Source: DASYLJ01 sp964404165 (lineage in GTDB: Bacteria > Desulfobacterota > Binatia > DP-6). Taken from it: a stretch of DNA of 64,000 nt. The stretch covers positions 1 through 64,000 of the forward strand of contig CAYOIZ010000004.1 in NCBI GenBank assembly GCA_964404165.1. The letters are read 5' to 3'. Below, piece by piece: positions 29,580 through 40,852 of this stretch; positions within the stretch are counted from its first letter, which is position 1; the number at the start of each line of letters is the position of its first letter. The notes below the pieces were generated by a model. The model did no database searches, was not told the DNA's origin, and saw nothing but the letters and a program-made list of their open reading frames with translations. Both the position numbers and the translations under genes were made by a program.

Positions 29580-30047
29580 GTGAGCGTGGCGGCGATCGGG
29601 CGCGGCGAGGACGTGGGAGAATGGGAAGCATGGCTGTCGGCCTTCGGGTCGGCCGTCAGGCGGGTGCGACTCTTCCTCGGGTTGACGCAGCAGCAGTTGG
29701 CGCAGCTCGCCGGCGTCAGTCAGGGCTCGATCAGCCGGGTCGAGCGCCTGGCCGCAGCGGCGACCCCGTTGCTCACGGTCGTGCGCGTGCAGGCCGCGTT
29801 GCGCTCCGCGCTCGCCGGCGTCGATCCGACCCTCCTGTCGCCCGACCTGCGTCGCTTCATCGAGGAGCAGCCCGACGCCCTGACCGTGTCCCGGCCCGCG
29901 ACCGGCGGTGCGGTGGTCCAGGACGCCGTCCTCGACACCGTGATGCAGATCGTGCGGCGGATCCCCCCGGCGCAGCGTCCCGCCTTCCTCCAGATCGTCG
30001 AGGCAGCGGCGGCGGCAATCCTCCGCCCGGCAGAGCGCGTGGCCTAG
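29580..30047 (+). CDS. XRE-type helix-turn-helix regulator
   Basis: 155 residues from GTG 29580 (GTG 29586 possible). Residues about 20-65 form an XRE HTH: VRRVRLFLGLTQQQLAQLAGVSQGSISRVE split by the usual turn. The C-terminal 90 residues are helical, probably for dimerisation or ligand sensing, without a known domain. Its stop TAG shares the tetranucleotide CTAG with the stop of the convergent rhomboid gene. A perfect -35 and overlapping start suggest autoregulation, which is inference. Confidence 0.85.
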   Translation: MSVAAIGRGEDVGEWEAWLSAFGSAVRRVRLFLGLTQQQLAQLAGVSQGSISRVERLAAAATPLLTVVRVQAALRSALAGVDPTLLSPDLRRFIEEQPDALTVSRPATGGAVVQDAVLDTVMQIVRRIPPAQRPAFLQIVEAAAAAILRPAERVA

Positions 30048-30757
30048 ACGCGGATGCGACTGCCGACGAGACCTCCGAGCAGTGGCAACCCACGACGGCG
30101 GAACGGCACGACGAGCAACGCCCCGGCGACGAACCCGCCGATGTGCGACCAGAACGCGACGCCACCGGGTGACCCGCCGCCGGCCTGTGTCGCGCCATAG
30201 AGCTGCATCGCGATCCATCCCCCGAGCAGCAGGTGGGCCGGGAGCCGGAGCGGGATGCGTTTCAGCGCGACGCACAGGATCCGGACCTGTGGGTGCAGCA
30301 TCAGGTACGCGCCGAGCACGCCGGCGACGGCGCCGCTCGCACCGATGGTCGGCACGCCGGAGTCGGTGTTGACGATGCTGTGGACGACGCCGGCGGCGAT
30401 GCCGCAGAGCAGGAAGAAGACGAGGAAGCGCACGTGGCCCATCGCGTCCTCGACGTTGTCGCCGAACACCCAGAGGTAGAGCATGTTGCCGATCAGGTGC
30501 GCCCACCCGGCGTGGAGGAAGACGTTGGTGAGGAGCGTCGCGCTGGCGGGCACCGCGTCCGGCACCGGGAGCGGGTGCAGGCCGAGCAGCGAGCTCGGGA
30601 CGAGGCCGAGCGTGAGGAACGTCACGCCGGTGGCGTCCTCGCTGAGGGAGAGCTGCCAGACGAACACCAGGACGCAGGTGACGATCAGTGCCGTCGTCAC
30701 CGCCTGGAACGGGATGACCCGGAGCTGGTTGTCGTCGTGCAGCGGCAGGAACGGCAT
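30044..30757 (-). CDS. Rhomboid-family intramembrane serine protease
   Basis: 237 residues from ATG 30757; the frame is open further to ATG 30898, but the MPFLPLHDDN start matches the usual N-terminus. Six hydrophobic segments. Catalytic Ser in GASGAVAGVLG and His in SHIGGFVAG; the loop HAGWAHLIGNMLYLWVFGDN carries the conserved His and Asn. It cleaves membrane proteins within the bilayer. Overlaps the convergent XRE gene by four bases. Confidence 0.93.
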   Translation of the reverse strand: MPFLPLHDDNQLRVIPFQAVTTALIVTCVLVFVWQLSLSEDATGVTFLTLGLVPSSLLGLHPLPVPDAVPASATLLTNVFLHAGWAHLIGNMLYLWVFGDNVEDAMGHVRFLVFFLLCGIAAGVVHSIVNTDSGVPTIGASGAVAGVLGAYLMLHPQVRILCVALKRIPLRLPAHLLLGGWIAMQLYGATQAGGGSPGGVAFWSHIGGFVAGALLVVPFRRRGLPLLGGLVGSRIRV

Positions 30758-31003
30758 GGCGGTCTTCTGCCCGACCGGGGCGCGACGTGCCAGTGACGGC
30801 GGTGACAACGCGCCGACGCCGAGAAGCGCCGCCGGCAAGACGTGAGGGCCGAGTATCATGCGATCACGTCTGCAGGCAGCGACCATGCAAGCGGTCAAGA
30901 TCGCTGGCGATCACCGGCCATTCAGGATCGTCTGGCGGCTGTGGGCTCGATGCCGGTGGTAGTGCGGGCTGGCCTCCGCCTTGCTTCGTGGAGGGGCACG
31001 CGC

Positions 31004-31630
31004 ATGAGCATCCTCGTCGTCGAAACCGCCACGCCCCCGATGCTGGCCGATCGCCTGCGGGCGCGGGGATGGCCCGTGGTGACCGCCAGCGACGACCCGG
31101 CGGCGATGGCGATCCTCGAATCCCGCGCCGACGTGGTGCTGGTGGTCACCGACGCGATCCCGGTGATCGCGGCGATTCGTGCACATGCCGAGCTGCGTAG
31201 TCTGCCGATCGTCGCCTGTAGCGACGATCACGTGCGCGAGGTCCGCCACGTCCTCGCACGGTCCGTCGACGACGAGGCCCTGCACGTCGTCGTGGCGTCG
31301 GTCCTCGCCGAGGAGGTTCCCGTCCTCGAGTCGCCGGTGGAGGTGCAGGCCCGGCTCGCGATCGACGAGCGCGCCTACCGGCGACTGGCGGCCAACGTCG
31401 CAGCGCTCATCGCCCGTACGACAGGGACGCTCGATCAGGAGACGCTGGCCGCGATCGCGGAGGCGGGCCTCCTGATCGGCGCCCGTCGCATCACGACGGC
31501 GTTGGCGCGGTTGCGTGCGGCGGACGGGGAGAGGCAGGCCGACGCTGTCCGCGGCCTGCGGCGCGAGCTGCGGCGGGTCTACGGCGCCCTCCGGGTCGGC
31601 CCCGGCGCGCCGCTCGACGCCACCGGATGA
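31004..31630 (+). CDS. Hypothetical protein with degenerate receiver-like domain
   Basis: 208 residues from ATG 31004, with GGAGG about ten bases upstream. The first 100 residues alternate strand and helix like a response-regulator receiver (MSILVVETATPPMLADRLR, ADVVLVVTDAIPV, LPIVACSDD). The acidic pocket and phospho-Asp are not convincingly in place, so phosphorylation is doubtful. The rest is helical and Arg/Ala-rich. One base separates it from the convergent SDR gene. Function unknown. Confidence 0.55.
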   Translation: MSILVVETATPPMLADRLRARGWPVVTASDDPAAMAILESRADVVLVVTDAIPVIAAIRAHAELRSLPIVACSDDHVREVRHVLARSVDDEALHVVVASVLAEEVPVLESPVEVQARLAIDERAYRRLAANVAALIARTTGTLDQETLAAIAEAGLLIGARRITTALARLRAADGERQADAVRGLRRELRRVYGALRVGPGAPLDATG

Positions 31631-31631
31631 T

Positions 31632-32588
31632 TCAGCGTCCCGCGAGGTAGACGAGCGTCGGGACGAGGGCCTCGCGCAGCCCGAGGGGCCGCCAGCCGAG
31701 CTCGGTGCGCGCGCGCTGCGCGCTCGGCCGGCTGTTCGACTCGAGGAAGTGGAGCTGGCCGCGGGGGATGAGCGGGGCGGAGCCGACGATGGCCGCGATG
31801 GCCTCGCCGGCGGCGGCGATCACGTGTGCCACCCATCGCGGCATCACGGGGGGGACGCGGCCCGTCTGGGCGGCGTCGCGTACGGCGCGGGCGAGGTCGG
31901 CGAGCTCCCAGTAGGACTCGCTCAGGATGTAGCGGCTGCCCGGAGCGGCCTGTTCCTCCGCGGTGACGTGGCCGATGGCGACGTCGGACGAGAACACCAG
32001 CGGCATGCCGCCCGGCAGCAGCAGCGGCACCTTGCCGGCGACGATGTCGGCGATGAAGTCGTTCAGCCCCGGCGACGCTGCCGGAGCGGGCCCGTACACC
32101 GCCGACGGATGGAGGAAGACGGCCGGCACCCCGGACGCCACCACGATGCGGTCGGCCTCCTGCTTCGAGCGCTGGTAGTGCGTGGCCTTCGGCGCCGTCG
32201 CGATCTCGTGCTCGTCGAACGTGCCGCCGCCGGGCGGCATCGCGAAGACGTCGATCGTGCTGGTGTAGACGAGACGCCGGATGCCGCGGCGCGCCGCCGC
32301 GTCGACGACGTGGCGCGTGCCGCCGACGTTGACGCGCTCGAAGATCGCGGGATCCTTCGTCCACTGCTCGGGCAGGCCGGCGGCGTGGTAGACGACGTCG
32401 CAGCCGTCCATGGCACGGTCGACGGACGCGGCGTCGGTGACGTCGCCGAGCACGAGCTCGCAGCCGGGAAGCGCCGCCTGGGCGCGCTCGATCGAACGCA
32501 CGAGCGCGCGCACGGTGCGTCCGCGTCGGAGCAGCTCGTGGGCGATCGAATTGCCGACGATGCCGGTGCCACCGGTGAGCAGGATCAC
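31632..32588 (-). CDS. NAD(P)-dependent epimerase/dehydratase (extended SDR)
   Basis: 318 residues, GTG start. Rossmann motif LLTGGTGIVGNSIAHELL, Asp in LGDVTD, and catalytic Tyr and Lys in YQRSK with Ser/Thr in VYTSTIDVF. The pattern fits dihydroflavonol-4-reductase/3-beta-hydroxysteroid dehydrogenase-like members. The substrate cannot be told. Divergent from the lipoate-ligase-like gene. Confidence 0.9.
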   Translation of the reverse strand: MILLTGGTGIVGNSIAHELLRRGRTVRALVRSIERAQAALPGCELVLGDVTDAASVDRAMDGCDVVYHAAGLPEQWTKDPAIFERVNVGGTRHVVDAAARRGIRRLVYTSTIDVFAMPPGGGTFDEHEIATAPKATHYQRSKQEADRIVVASGVPAVFLHPSAVYGPAPAASPGLNDFIADIVAGKVPLLLPGGMPLVFSSDVAIGHVTAEEQAAPGSRYILSESYWELADLARAVRDAAQTGRVPPVMPRWVAHVIAAAGEAIAAIVGSAPLIPRGQLHFLESNSRPSAQRARTELGWRPLGLREALVPTLVYLAGR

Positions 32589-32616
32589 GGGCGCTACAAA
32601 GCACGCGACTCCGTGG

Positions 32617-32646
32617 TTGTCACGCTGGTACGCCGTCCCCTACAGT
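32617..32646 (+). promoter_or_regulatory. Promoter of the lipoate-ligase-like gene
   Basis: TTGTCA (32617-32622), 18-base spacer, TACAGT (32641-32646), then nine bases to ATG 32656. Both hexamers are close to consensus and there is no room for a Shine-Dalgarno site. Confidence 0.65.
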
Positions 32647-32655
32647 CGCCGGCGC

Positions 32656-33666
32656 ATGCCGTCGTTCGACCTCGTCGTCCAGCCGGTCGTCACGCCTGCG
32701 GTGGGCATCGCGACGGATCGCGCGCTGCTCGCGCGGGCTGGCGAGACCGGTCGCGGCGCGCTGCGCGTGTTCGCGCTCGCGGGTGACGTCGTGGCGCTCG
32801 GACGGTTCCATCGCGAGCCGGACGGGACGCCCGGCGTCGGTACGTACCGGCGCCTGACGGGCGGGCGGGCGTGGGCCGCGGGCGACGGCTTCGTGGGCGT
32901 GACGCTCGTGTTGCCGCACCGCTCGGCGCTTGCGGGTGAGACTCCGGACGCGCTCACGCCGGAGCAGGTGATGAACCGCTGCGTGCGCGGGCTGCTCGGC
33001 GCCCTGGAGGCGAACGGCGTGCCGGCGCTCTATCCGGGCCGCGATCTCGTCACGGTGGCACGGCGGCCGATCGCCGGGCTCGGTCTCGAGGTCGACGCGC
33101 GGGGCGCGACCCTGTTCGAGGCCGTCGTATCGGTCGGGCGCGACCAGTCGGTGCTGCCGCATCTGCTCGATCGAGCGGACCCCGCCGGCGTCGTCCCCGT
33201 CACCATGACCTTGCCCGACGACGTCACCTCGGTACGGGCGTTGACGGGTCGCGTGCCTTCGGTCGCCGAGGTGGCGGCGTGGCTCGCGGAGGGTTTTGCG
33301 AAGCGTCTCGGCGTACGGGTCGGCGGCGAGGGGATCGTGCCGGCCACCGATGCGGCGCCCGTGTCGCCGCCGCCAGTGGTGACCGGCCAGCGCATCGCGC
33401 GCGTCGGTACGATGCTCGGCGTCCTGGAGGTGCAGTTGGCGCTCGCCGGCGACGGTAGCATCGCCGCCGCCGCAATCTGCGGCGATCTGCTGGCGCCGTC
33501 GTGGGCGGTGACGCGGCTGGAGCTGGCGCTGCGCGGATGCCTGCCCACGCGCGAGCCGGTCGCCGCGGTCGTCGAGGCGACGTTCGCGGCACCGGGGGCG
33601 TTCGTGCTCGGCATCGGCCCGCTGCACACGTTGACGGACGCGATCCTGCGCGCTGCAGGCTCGTAA
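32656..33666 (+). CDS. Lipoate-protein ligase A-like protein
   Basis: 336 residues. The biotin/lipoate ligase (BPL_LplA) fold is recognised by VVALGRFHREPDG, RRLTGGRAWAAGDGF and YPGRDLVTVARRPIAGLGLEV. In true ligases the last motif reads GRKISG-like with a Lys that contacts lipoyl-AMP; here it is RRPIAG, so that Lys seems replaced. The HD in the RRxSGGGAVYHD motif is also changed (AAGD). A roughly 80-residue C-terminal domain resembles the LplA accessory domain. It may be an octanoyl/lipoyl transferase variant or a divergent, possibly non-adenylating paralogue. Confidence 0.75.
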   Translation: MPSFDLVVQPVVTPAVGIATDRALLARAGETGRGALRVFALAGDVVALGRFHREPDGTPGVGTYRRLTGGRAWAAGDGFVGVTLVLPHRSALAGETPDALTPEQVMNRCVRGLLGALEANGVPALYPGRDLVTVARRPIAGLGLEVDARGATLFEAVVSVGRDQSVLPHLLDRADPAGVVPVTMTLPDDVTSVRALTGRVPSVAEVAAWLAEGFAKRLGVRVGGEGIVPATDAAPVSPPPVVTGQRIARVGTMLGVLEVQLALAGDGSIAAAAICGDLLAPSWAVTRLELALRGCLPTREPVAAVVEATFAAPGAFVLGIGPLHTLTDAILRAAGS

Positions 33667-33698
33667 CCCCCGTCGGCCGCGGCTATCGTGGTCGTCGG

Positions 33699-35495
33699 AT
33701 GATGCGGATGTGGTGGCAGGTGCTGCTGGTGCCGATCGTCGTGCTCGCTGCGGCGTGCGCGTACGCCGACGCCCTGTCGTCCGCCGGCGCGCCGAGCCCG
33801 GCCGACACCTTCACGCTCGACGAGACGTTCGTCACCGGCACCGGCCTGACGACCGATTTCCGCTTTCTGCCGGACGGCCGCATGATCATCATCAACCAGC
33901 AGGGCAACGCCTTCGTGCGTCCTTCGGCTGGCGGCGCCCTGGTGTTCGCCGGGTCGTTCGACGTGGACTTCTCCAGCGAGAAGGGGTTGCTCGGCGTCGC
34001 CGTGCATCCCGACTTCGCCACCACCGGCCAGCTGTTCTTCTACTACTCGGCCGACGAGGGGACGAATGCCGATCGCCACCGTGTCGTCATCCGCACGCTC
34101 GGCAGCGACGATCACCTCGCGGCCGCGGAGACGCCGATCCTGAGCGGCCTGCGTGGGCCGGCGAACCACGACGGTGGCGCCCTCGAGGTCGGGCCCGACG
34201 GCCTGCTCTACGTCGGCGTCGGCGACAGTGGCTGCAACTCGAACACCTCGACGGAGCCGCCCTACACGCCGACCAACTACTACGGCACGTGTCTCGCCGA
34301 CGATGCGTCGAACAACGGCGGTGGCAACGGCAAGATCCTGCGCGTCGGGCTCGACGGCAGCATCCCGCCGACGAATCCGCTCGTGGATGCCGGGCTCGTG
34401 AGCGCGTGCGGCGGGAGCTGCGGCACGCCGATCGACCCGGGTCTCCTCGGTGCGCCGCGTACCGACGTCTTCGCCTGGGGCTTCCGCAATCCGTTCCGCT
34501 TCTGGATCGATCAACACACCGGCCGGCTGTGGGCGGGCGACGTCGGGGAGATCACCTACGAGGAGGTGACGATCGTGCAGGCGGGTCGTCACCACGGCTG
34601 GCCGTGGCGCGAGGGGGCCAAGGGCCATCCGGTGACGCGCTGTCGCGACGTCCGCGTCGGGACGACGCCCGGTGGCGATCCCATCGCCGACCAGGACTGC
34701 GTCGATCCGGTGTACTTCTGCCGGCACAACAACCCGGAGGCCGATCAGAGCGTCGATCCCGAGTGTGGTGCCATCACGGCTGGCCAGATCGTCGACACGT
34801 GCACGTGGCCGGCGTCGTTCCGGGGCCGCTACGTCTTCGGGGACAGTGCCACGGGCCGGCTCTGGACGCTGACGCCGACGGCGGCGCGCGATGGCATCGT
34901 CGGTGGCCGTGAGGACTTCGCCAGCATCGATGGAGCGCCCGTCGCCATCCGCACCGGCAACGACGGTGCGCTCTACGTCGCCGTGCTGCCCGATCGCATC
35001 GTGCGCATCGCGCCGATCGCGCCGGCGGCATGTACGGACGGCTGTCTCGTCGACGCGCAGTGCGACGACGGAGACGCCTGCACGACCGACGTGTGTGCGC
35101 CGACGGCGAGCGGCTGCGCGCATACGGCGGTGCCCGGTTGCAGTCCGACCACCACGACGACGCTGCCCGGCGGCGGCAGCGGCTGTGCCGGGGCGACGGG
35201 GCGCGAGGCGATCGCGTGCCACTGTGCCGCGACCGTGCCGGAGTGCGCCGACGTCGTGCTGCCGCGTCCGATCACGCGGCGGCAGGAACGCGCCTGCGGC
35301 CTCGTCGAGCGATCTGCGGGTGGGCGGCGCGAGCGCCGGCTGCTGCAGCGGGCGGCCGGCCTGTTCGCGCGTGCGGCCCAGGTGAGCGCCAGACGCCGCG
35401 TCGAGCCGACGTGCGGCGCGGCCATCGGCCGCCGCCTCCGCGACGCGGAATCGGCCACGCGGGCCCTGCTCGACGCCATCCCGCGCGCCACGTAG
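33699..35495 (+). CDS. PQQ-dependent sugar dehydrogenase-like (GSDH/HHIP) exported protein
   Basis: 598 residues. Signal region ending LAAACAYAD may be a lipoprotein signal. A -10-like TATCGT (33684-33689) lies nine bases before the ATG. Residues about 40-440 form a soluble-aldose-dehydrogenase-like six-bladed propeller: FLPDGRMIIINQQGNAF, GLLGVAVHPDF, NHDGGALEVGPDGLLYVGVGD, DVFAWGFRNPFRF and WAGDVGEITYEEV. Such proteins oxidise sugars with PQQ in the periplasm. A Cys-rich segment near 450-480 (CDDGDACTTDVC), a short Thr linker ending TTTLPGG, and a helical Arg-rich tail with several Cys follow. The linker matches other exported proteins in this window. Confidence 0.87.
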   Translation: MMRMWWQVLLVPIVVLAAACAYADALSSAGAPSPADTFTLDETFVTGTGLTTDFRFLPDGRMIIINQQGNAFVRPSAGGALVFAGSFDVDFSSEKGLLGVAVHPDFATTGQLFFYYSADEGTNADRHRVVIRTLGSDDHLAAAETPILSGLRGPANHDGGALEVGPDGLLYVGVGDSGCNSNTSTEPPYTPTNYYGTCLADDASNNGGGNGKILRVGLDGSIPPTNPLVDAGLVSACGGSCGTPIDPGLLGAPRTDVFAWGFRNPFRFWIDQHTGRLWAGDVGEITYEEVTIVQAGRHHGWPWREGAKGHPVTRCRDVRVGTTPGGDPIADQDCVDPVYFCRHNNPEADQSVDPECGAITAGQIVDTCTWPASFRGRYVFGDSATGRLWTLTPTAARDGIVGGREDFASIDGAPVAIRTGNDGALYVAVLPDRIVRIAPIAPAACTDGCLVDAQCDDGDACTTDVCAPTASGCAHTAVPGCSPTTTTTLPGGGSGCAGATGREAIACHCAATVPECADVVLPRPITRRQERACGLVERSAGGRRERRLLQRAAGLFARAAQVSARRRVEPTCGAAIGRRLRDAESATRALLDAIPRAT

Positions 35496-35498
35496 TGT
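35470..35498 (+). promoter_or_regulatory. Promoter of the HEAT-repeat gene
   Basis: TCGACG (35470-35475), 17-base spacer, TAGTGT (35493-35498), seven bases to GTG 35506. It overlaps the 3' end of the sugar dehydrogenase gene. Confidence 0.45.
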
Positions 35499-35505
35499 CC
35501 CGCCC

Positions 35506-36243
35506 GTGACCGCCGACGACCCGCTCGCCGCCATCGCGCGCGTTCGCGAGCGTGCCGAGGGAACGCCGGCCGACGTCGCCTTTCTGGTCGAGTGCCTCGG
35601 GGCGCCGACGAAGGCGGTACAGCGTCGCGCGGCCGAGGCGCTGGGTGCGCTGTCCACCGCCGGGATCGCCGTCCATGCGGCCATCGCGCCGGTACTGGCC
35701 GCTCCCGCCCTGCGCACCCGCTTCGGCGCCGCCTACGCGCTGTCGCTGCTCGGGCCGTCACCGCCGGGGTGCGTCCCGGTGCTGCTCGAGACGCTGGGGG
35801 CGGACGACGGCGATCTGCGCTGGGCCGCGGCGACGCTGCTGCTCCCCTTCGGCACCGGTGTGCTGCTGCAGCCGCTGCGGGCGCTCGTCCGGACCGGCAA
35901 CGTGGCGCAGCGGAAGATGGCGCTCTACTGTCTGCGCGACGTGCAGCCGCCGCCGGTCGGCCTCGAGGACGAGCTGCGAGCGGCGCTCGGCGACGAGGCG
36001 TCCGTCGTGCGCCTGGCCGCGATGGCGGCCCTGGCCCGGCTCGGGCGCGATCGGGCCGTCGTCTCGCGCGTGCTCGTGCCGCTCCTCGAGGACGCCGACC
36101 TCGGCGTCCGTCGGGCGACGGCGGCGACGCTCGGACGGCTCGGTGCCGCCGATGCGTCCGTACGCGACGCGCTGGCGCGGGCCGCGACCAGCACGGACGC
36201 GGCCCTGGCGAAGGCCGCGTCCAACGCCCTCACGCGCCTCTGA
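35506..36243 (+). CDS. HEAT-repeat protein
   Basis: 245 residues, GTG start. At least six helix-pair repeats with the HEAT/PBS-lyase pattern: VQRRAAEALGAL, TRFGAAYALSLLG, LRWAAATLLLPFG, VVRLAAMAALARLG, and VRRATAATLGRLG. No signal peptide, so a cytoplasmic protein-binding scaffold. Its TGA and the TCA of clpB meet as TGATCA with no intergenic base. Confidence 0.82.
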   Translation: MTADDPLAAIARVRERAEGTPADVAFLVECLGAPTKAVQRRAAEALGALSTAGIAVHAAIAPVLAAPALRTRFGAAYALSLLGPSPPGCVPVLLETLGADDGDLRWAAATLLLPFGTGVLLQPLRALVRTGNVAQRKMALYCLRDVQPPPVGLEDELRAALGDEASVVRLAAMAALARLGRDRAVVSRVLVPLLEDADLGVRRATAATLGRLGAADASVRDALARAATSTDAALAKAASNALTRL

Positions 36244-38850
<2,607 letters not shown>

Positions 38851-38897
38851 GGGTCGCGAACCTGCGCATGAGCGGGGGCGCGGTCAACCCGCGCGGG

Positions 38898-39293
38898 TCA
38901 GTTCTCGGTGGGCGGCTGGGGACGAGGACCGGTGAGCAGCTGCGGGGCGAGCCCGCGCAGGACGTCCGCGAGCTTGCCGACGAGGAGTACGGCCTCGTCC
39001 CACATGGTGCGCGCGATGTCACGGATGGTGGAACCGAGGCTCCACTGCGTGCGTGTCTCCTGCAGGCGGAGTGAGCGCCCACAGCCGCCCATCTGCAGGG
39101 CGAGGTGCGCGGCGACGGCGTCGCCCTCACGCACGCAGAGCTTGTAGTAGGTGCCGGACGGTCGACGCTCGGCTTCCACCGTGTGGGGAATGGCGGCGAG
39201 CTTGAGGCAACGTTCCCGCCGTCGGAGCGCGGCGCCGTTGCGATCGCTGACGAACACCACGGCCTGAGGATCCTCCGCCACCGCGTTCCACAT
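38898..39293 (-). CDS. Hypothetical protein with DUF2007-like N-terminus
   Basis: 131 residues from ATG 39293, preceded by a GGGAGGG Shine-Dalgarno six bases away. The segment LAAIPHTVEAERRPSGTYYKLCV followed by EGDAVAAHLAL resembles small signal-transducing (DUF2007-type) domains that combine one strand-helix unit; the match is by eye and weak. The C-terminal half is helical. It is read in the same direction as clpB and lies 47 bases upstream of it, so it could be co-transcribed. Confidence 0.6.
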   Translation of the reverse strand: MWNAVAEDPQAVVFVSDRNGAALRRRERCLKLAAIPHTVEAERRPSGTYYKLCVREGDAVAAHLALQMGGCGRSLRLQETRTQWSLGSTIRDIARTMWDEAVLLVGKLADVLRGLAPQLLTGPRPQPPTEN

Positions 39294-39352
39294 CGCCCGC
39301 CCTCCCATCGGGTGTGTACCGCTCGAAGGGCATGTGTGCAACAAGCGGGCCC

Positions 39353-39886
39353 ATGGCGAGCCGCGAGATCGCGGGGACGACGATCGACCTCCGTCTCGGG
39401 AACATCACGCACGAGAGCCTGGATGCGATCGTCAACGCCGCCAATCGTTCACTGCTCGGTGGCGGTGGTGTCGACGGGGCCATCCACGCCGCGGGCGGTC
39501 CCAGCATCCTCGAGGAGTGCCGCCGCCTCGGCGGGTGCCCGACCGGCGAGGCACGGATCACGGGGGCAGGGCGCCTGCCGGCCAGGTACGTCATCCACAC
39601 CGTCGGACCGGTCTTCCGCGATGGCGGTCCGGAGGACGCGGGGCTGCTCGCCGCGGCCTATCGCAACAGTCTGGCGCTGGCCCGGGAGCATGCCCTCCGT
39701 TCGGTGGCGTTCCCGTCCATCTCGACGGGGGCCTACGGCTATCCGATCACGGCGGCAGCCCCGATTGCGCTCGGGAGCGTCGCGGCGATCTGCCGCGAGC
39801 ACCCGGGCAGTCTCGATCTGGTTCGGTTCGTCCTGTTCGGCGGCGGCGACCTGGCCGTCTACGAAGCCGCCCTGGCAGGCCTCTGA
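39353..39886 (+). CDS. Macrodomain protein (O-acetyl-ADP-ribose deacetylase-like)
   Basis: 177 residues from ATG 39353 (in-frame ATG 39332 and 39314 are possible). ADP-ribose-binding macrodomain features are complete: GNITHESLDAIVNAANRSLLG in two parts, GGGGVDGAIHAAGG, GEARITGAGRLPARYVIHTVGP, and the phosphate loop SISTGAYGYP. The Asn of VNAAN and Asp of GVDGAIH are the residues used by YmdB/MacroD for deacetylation or removal of ADP-ribose. Standard single-domain length. Confidence 0.93.
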   Translation: MASREIAGTTIDLRLGNITHESLDAIVNAANRSLLGGGGVDGAIHAAGGPSILEECRRLGGCPTGEARITGAGRLPARYVIHTVGPVFRDGGPEDAGLLAAAYRNSLALAREHALRSVAFPSISTGAYGYPITAAAPIALGSVAAICREHPGSLDLVRFVLFGGGDLAVYEAALAGL

Positions 39887-39903
39887 GGGCCGGCCGTGTC
39901 CTT

Positions 39904-39944
39904 CCCACGTGGGTCGAGCGCGATGGCCCCTCTCGACCCGTGGG
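39904..39944 (+). terminator. Hairpin after the macrodomain gene
   Basis: CCCACGTGGGTCGAG (39904-39918) and CTCGACCCGTGGG (39932-39944) pair with a two-base bulge. No U-tract follows, so termination is only possible, not proven. It fills the 145-base gap before the next gene. Confidence 0.35.
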
Positions 39945-40030
39945 CTCGCTCGGGTTGCGACTCGCCAGGGAGCATGGCATCGGTGAAACCATCGTCGCAC
40001 CGCTCCGGTCGCGACGGGAGGAGGATGCGG

Positions 40031-40423
40031 ATGCGTCTCAAGCGGATGGTGATCGCGGGTCTGCTGGGTGCGGCACTGACCATCGGTGCAGCGAGCCCGG
40101 CTCGGGCCCTGACGCAGGGGGAGGAAGCCGGCTTCTCGTTGCTGGCGGCGGCGGCGAACCTCTTCTACACGCCGGCGAAGACGATCGTGGCCGTCGTCGG
40201 CCTACCCGTCGGCGCCTTCGCGGGATGGGTGTCCGGCGGCGAGGAGCGGTCGGCCTACGCCATCTGGGTGCCCACGTCGGGCGGCGATTTCTTCCTCACC
40301 ACCGATCACATGGACGGCTCCGAGCCGATCCAGTTCTGGGGTGACGACTACGCCGATACGCCGTCGACGATGGCGAACAGCTCCGACGGCAACTACATGT
40401 ACCACAGCGCCTACGACAGATAG
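40031..40423 (+). CDS. Small exported hypothetical protein
   Basis: 130 residues from ATG 40031, seven bases after the Shine-Dalgarno GGGAGGAGG; ATG 40025 is too close to it. Signal peptide to about SPARALT. A second hydrophobic stretch, TPAKTIVAVVGLPVGAFAGWV, may anchor it. The C-terminal part GGDFFLTTDHMDGSEPIQFWGDDY is acidic and aromatic. No family recognised. Its last four codons overlap the convergent gene. Confidence 0.7.
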   Translation: MRLKRMVIAGLLGAALTIGAASPARALTQGEEAGFSLLAAAANLFYTPAKTIVAVVGLPVGAFAGWVSGGEERSAYAIWVPTSGGDFFLTTDHMDGSEPIQFWGDDYADTPSTMANSSDGNYMYHSAYDR

Positions 40424-40740
40424 ACGGGGAGCAGGGCCGCACTCCACGGCCCGATCGACCACAGCGCGTAGACGAAGGCCGTCAGCGCCAGCGCGGGGCG
40501 GGCGAGCCGGCTGCGCGTGCCGAGCTGCCACACGAGCAGGACGCACGCGCAGGCCTGGAGCTTGAACGCCCAGAGCGCGGGACCGGTGCCGAGGTGCTGC
40601 ATCGCCCAGGCGACGACGGGGTTGCCCTCGCCGAAGCCGACGTGGCTCACGCCGACGTACGTCGCGACGCCGTCGAAGACCTGAAACATCAGATTGAGTA
40701 GTACGAGCGCAGCCAGGCCGCGCTCTTCGGTTCCGGACAC
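40411..40740 (-). CDS. DUF5658-like membrane protein
   Basis: 109 residues from GTG 40740, with GGAGGGG five bases upstream (the frame extends to 40779). Three hydrophobic segments and the pattern FQVFDGVATYVGVSHVGFGEGNP, split over helix 1 and its loop, resemble DUF5658 membrane proteins. Function unknown. Overlaps 13 bases with the convergent gene at its 3' end. Confidence 0.65.
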   Translation of the reverse strand: MSGTEERGLAALVLLNLMFQVFDGVATYVGVSHVGFGEGNPVVAWAMQHLGTGPALWAFKLQACACVLLVWQLGTRSRLARPALALTAFVYALWSIGPWSAALLPVYLS

Positions 40741-40852
40741 GGAGGCCCCTCCGTCCTGCTGCCGTCGGACGCCCTGCACGAGGCGTCGTTGGCGCGAGGG
40801 AGGTGTCTCGCGTCCGGGGTCGCGCCGTCAAGCGCGCAACGCATGGCGGAGA

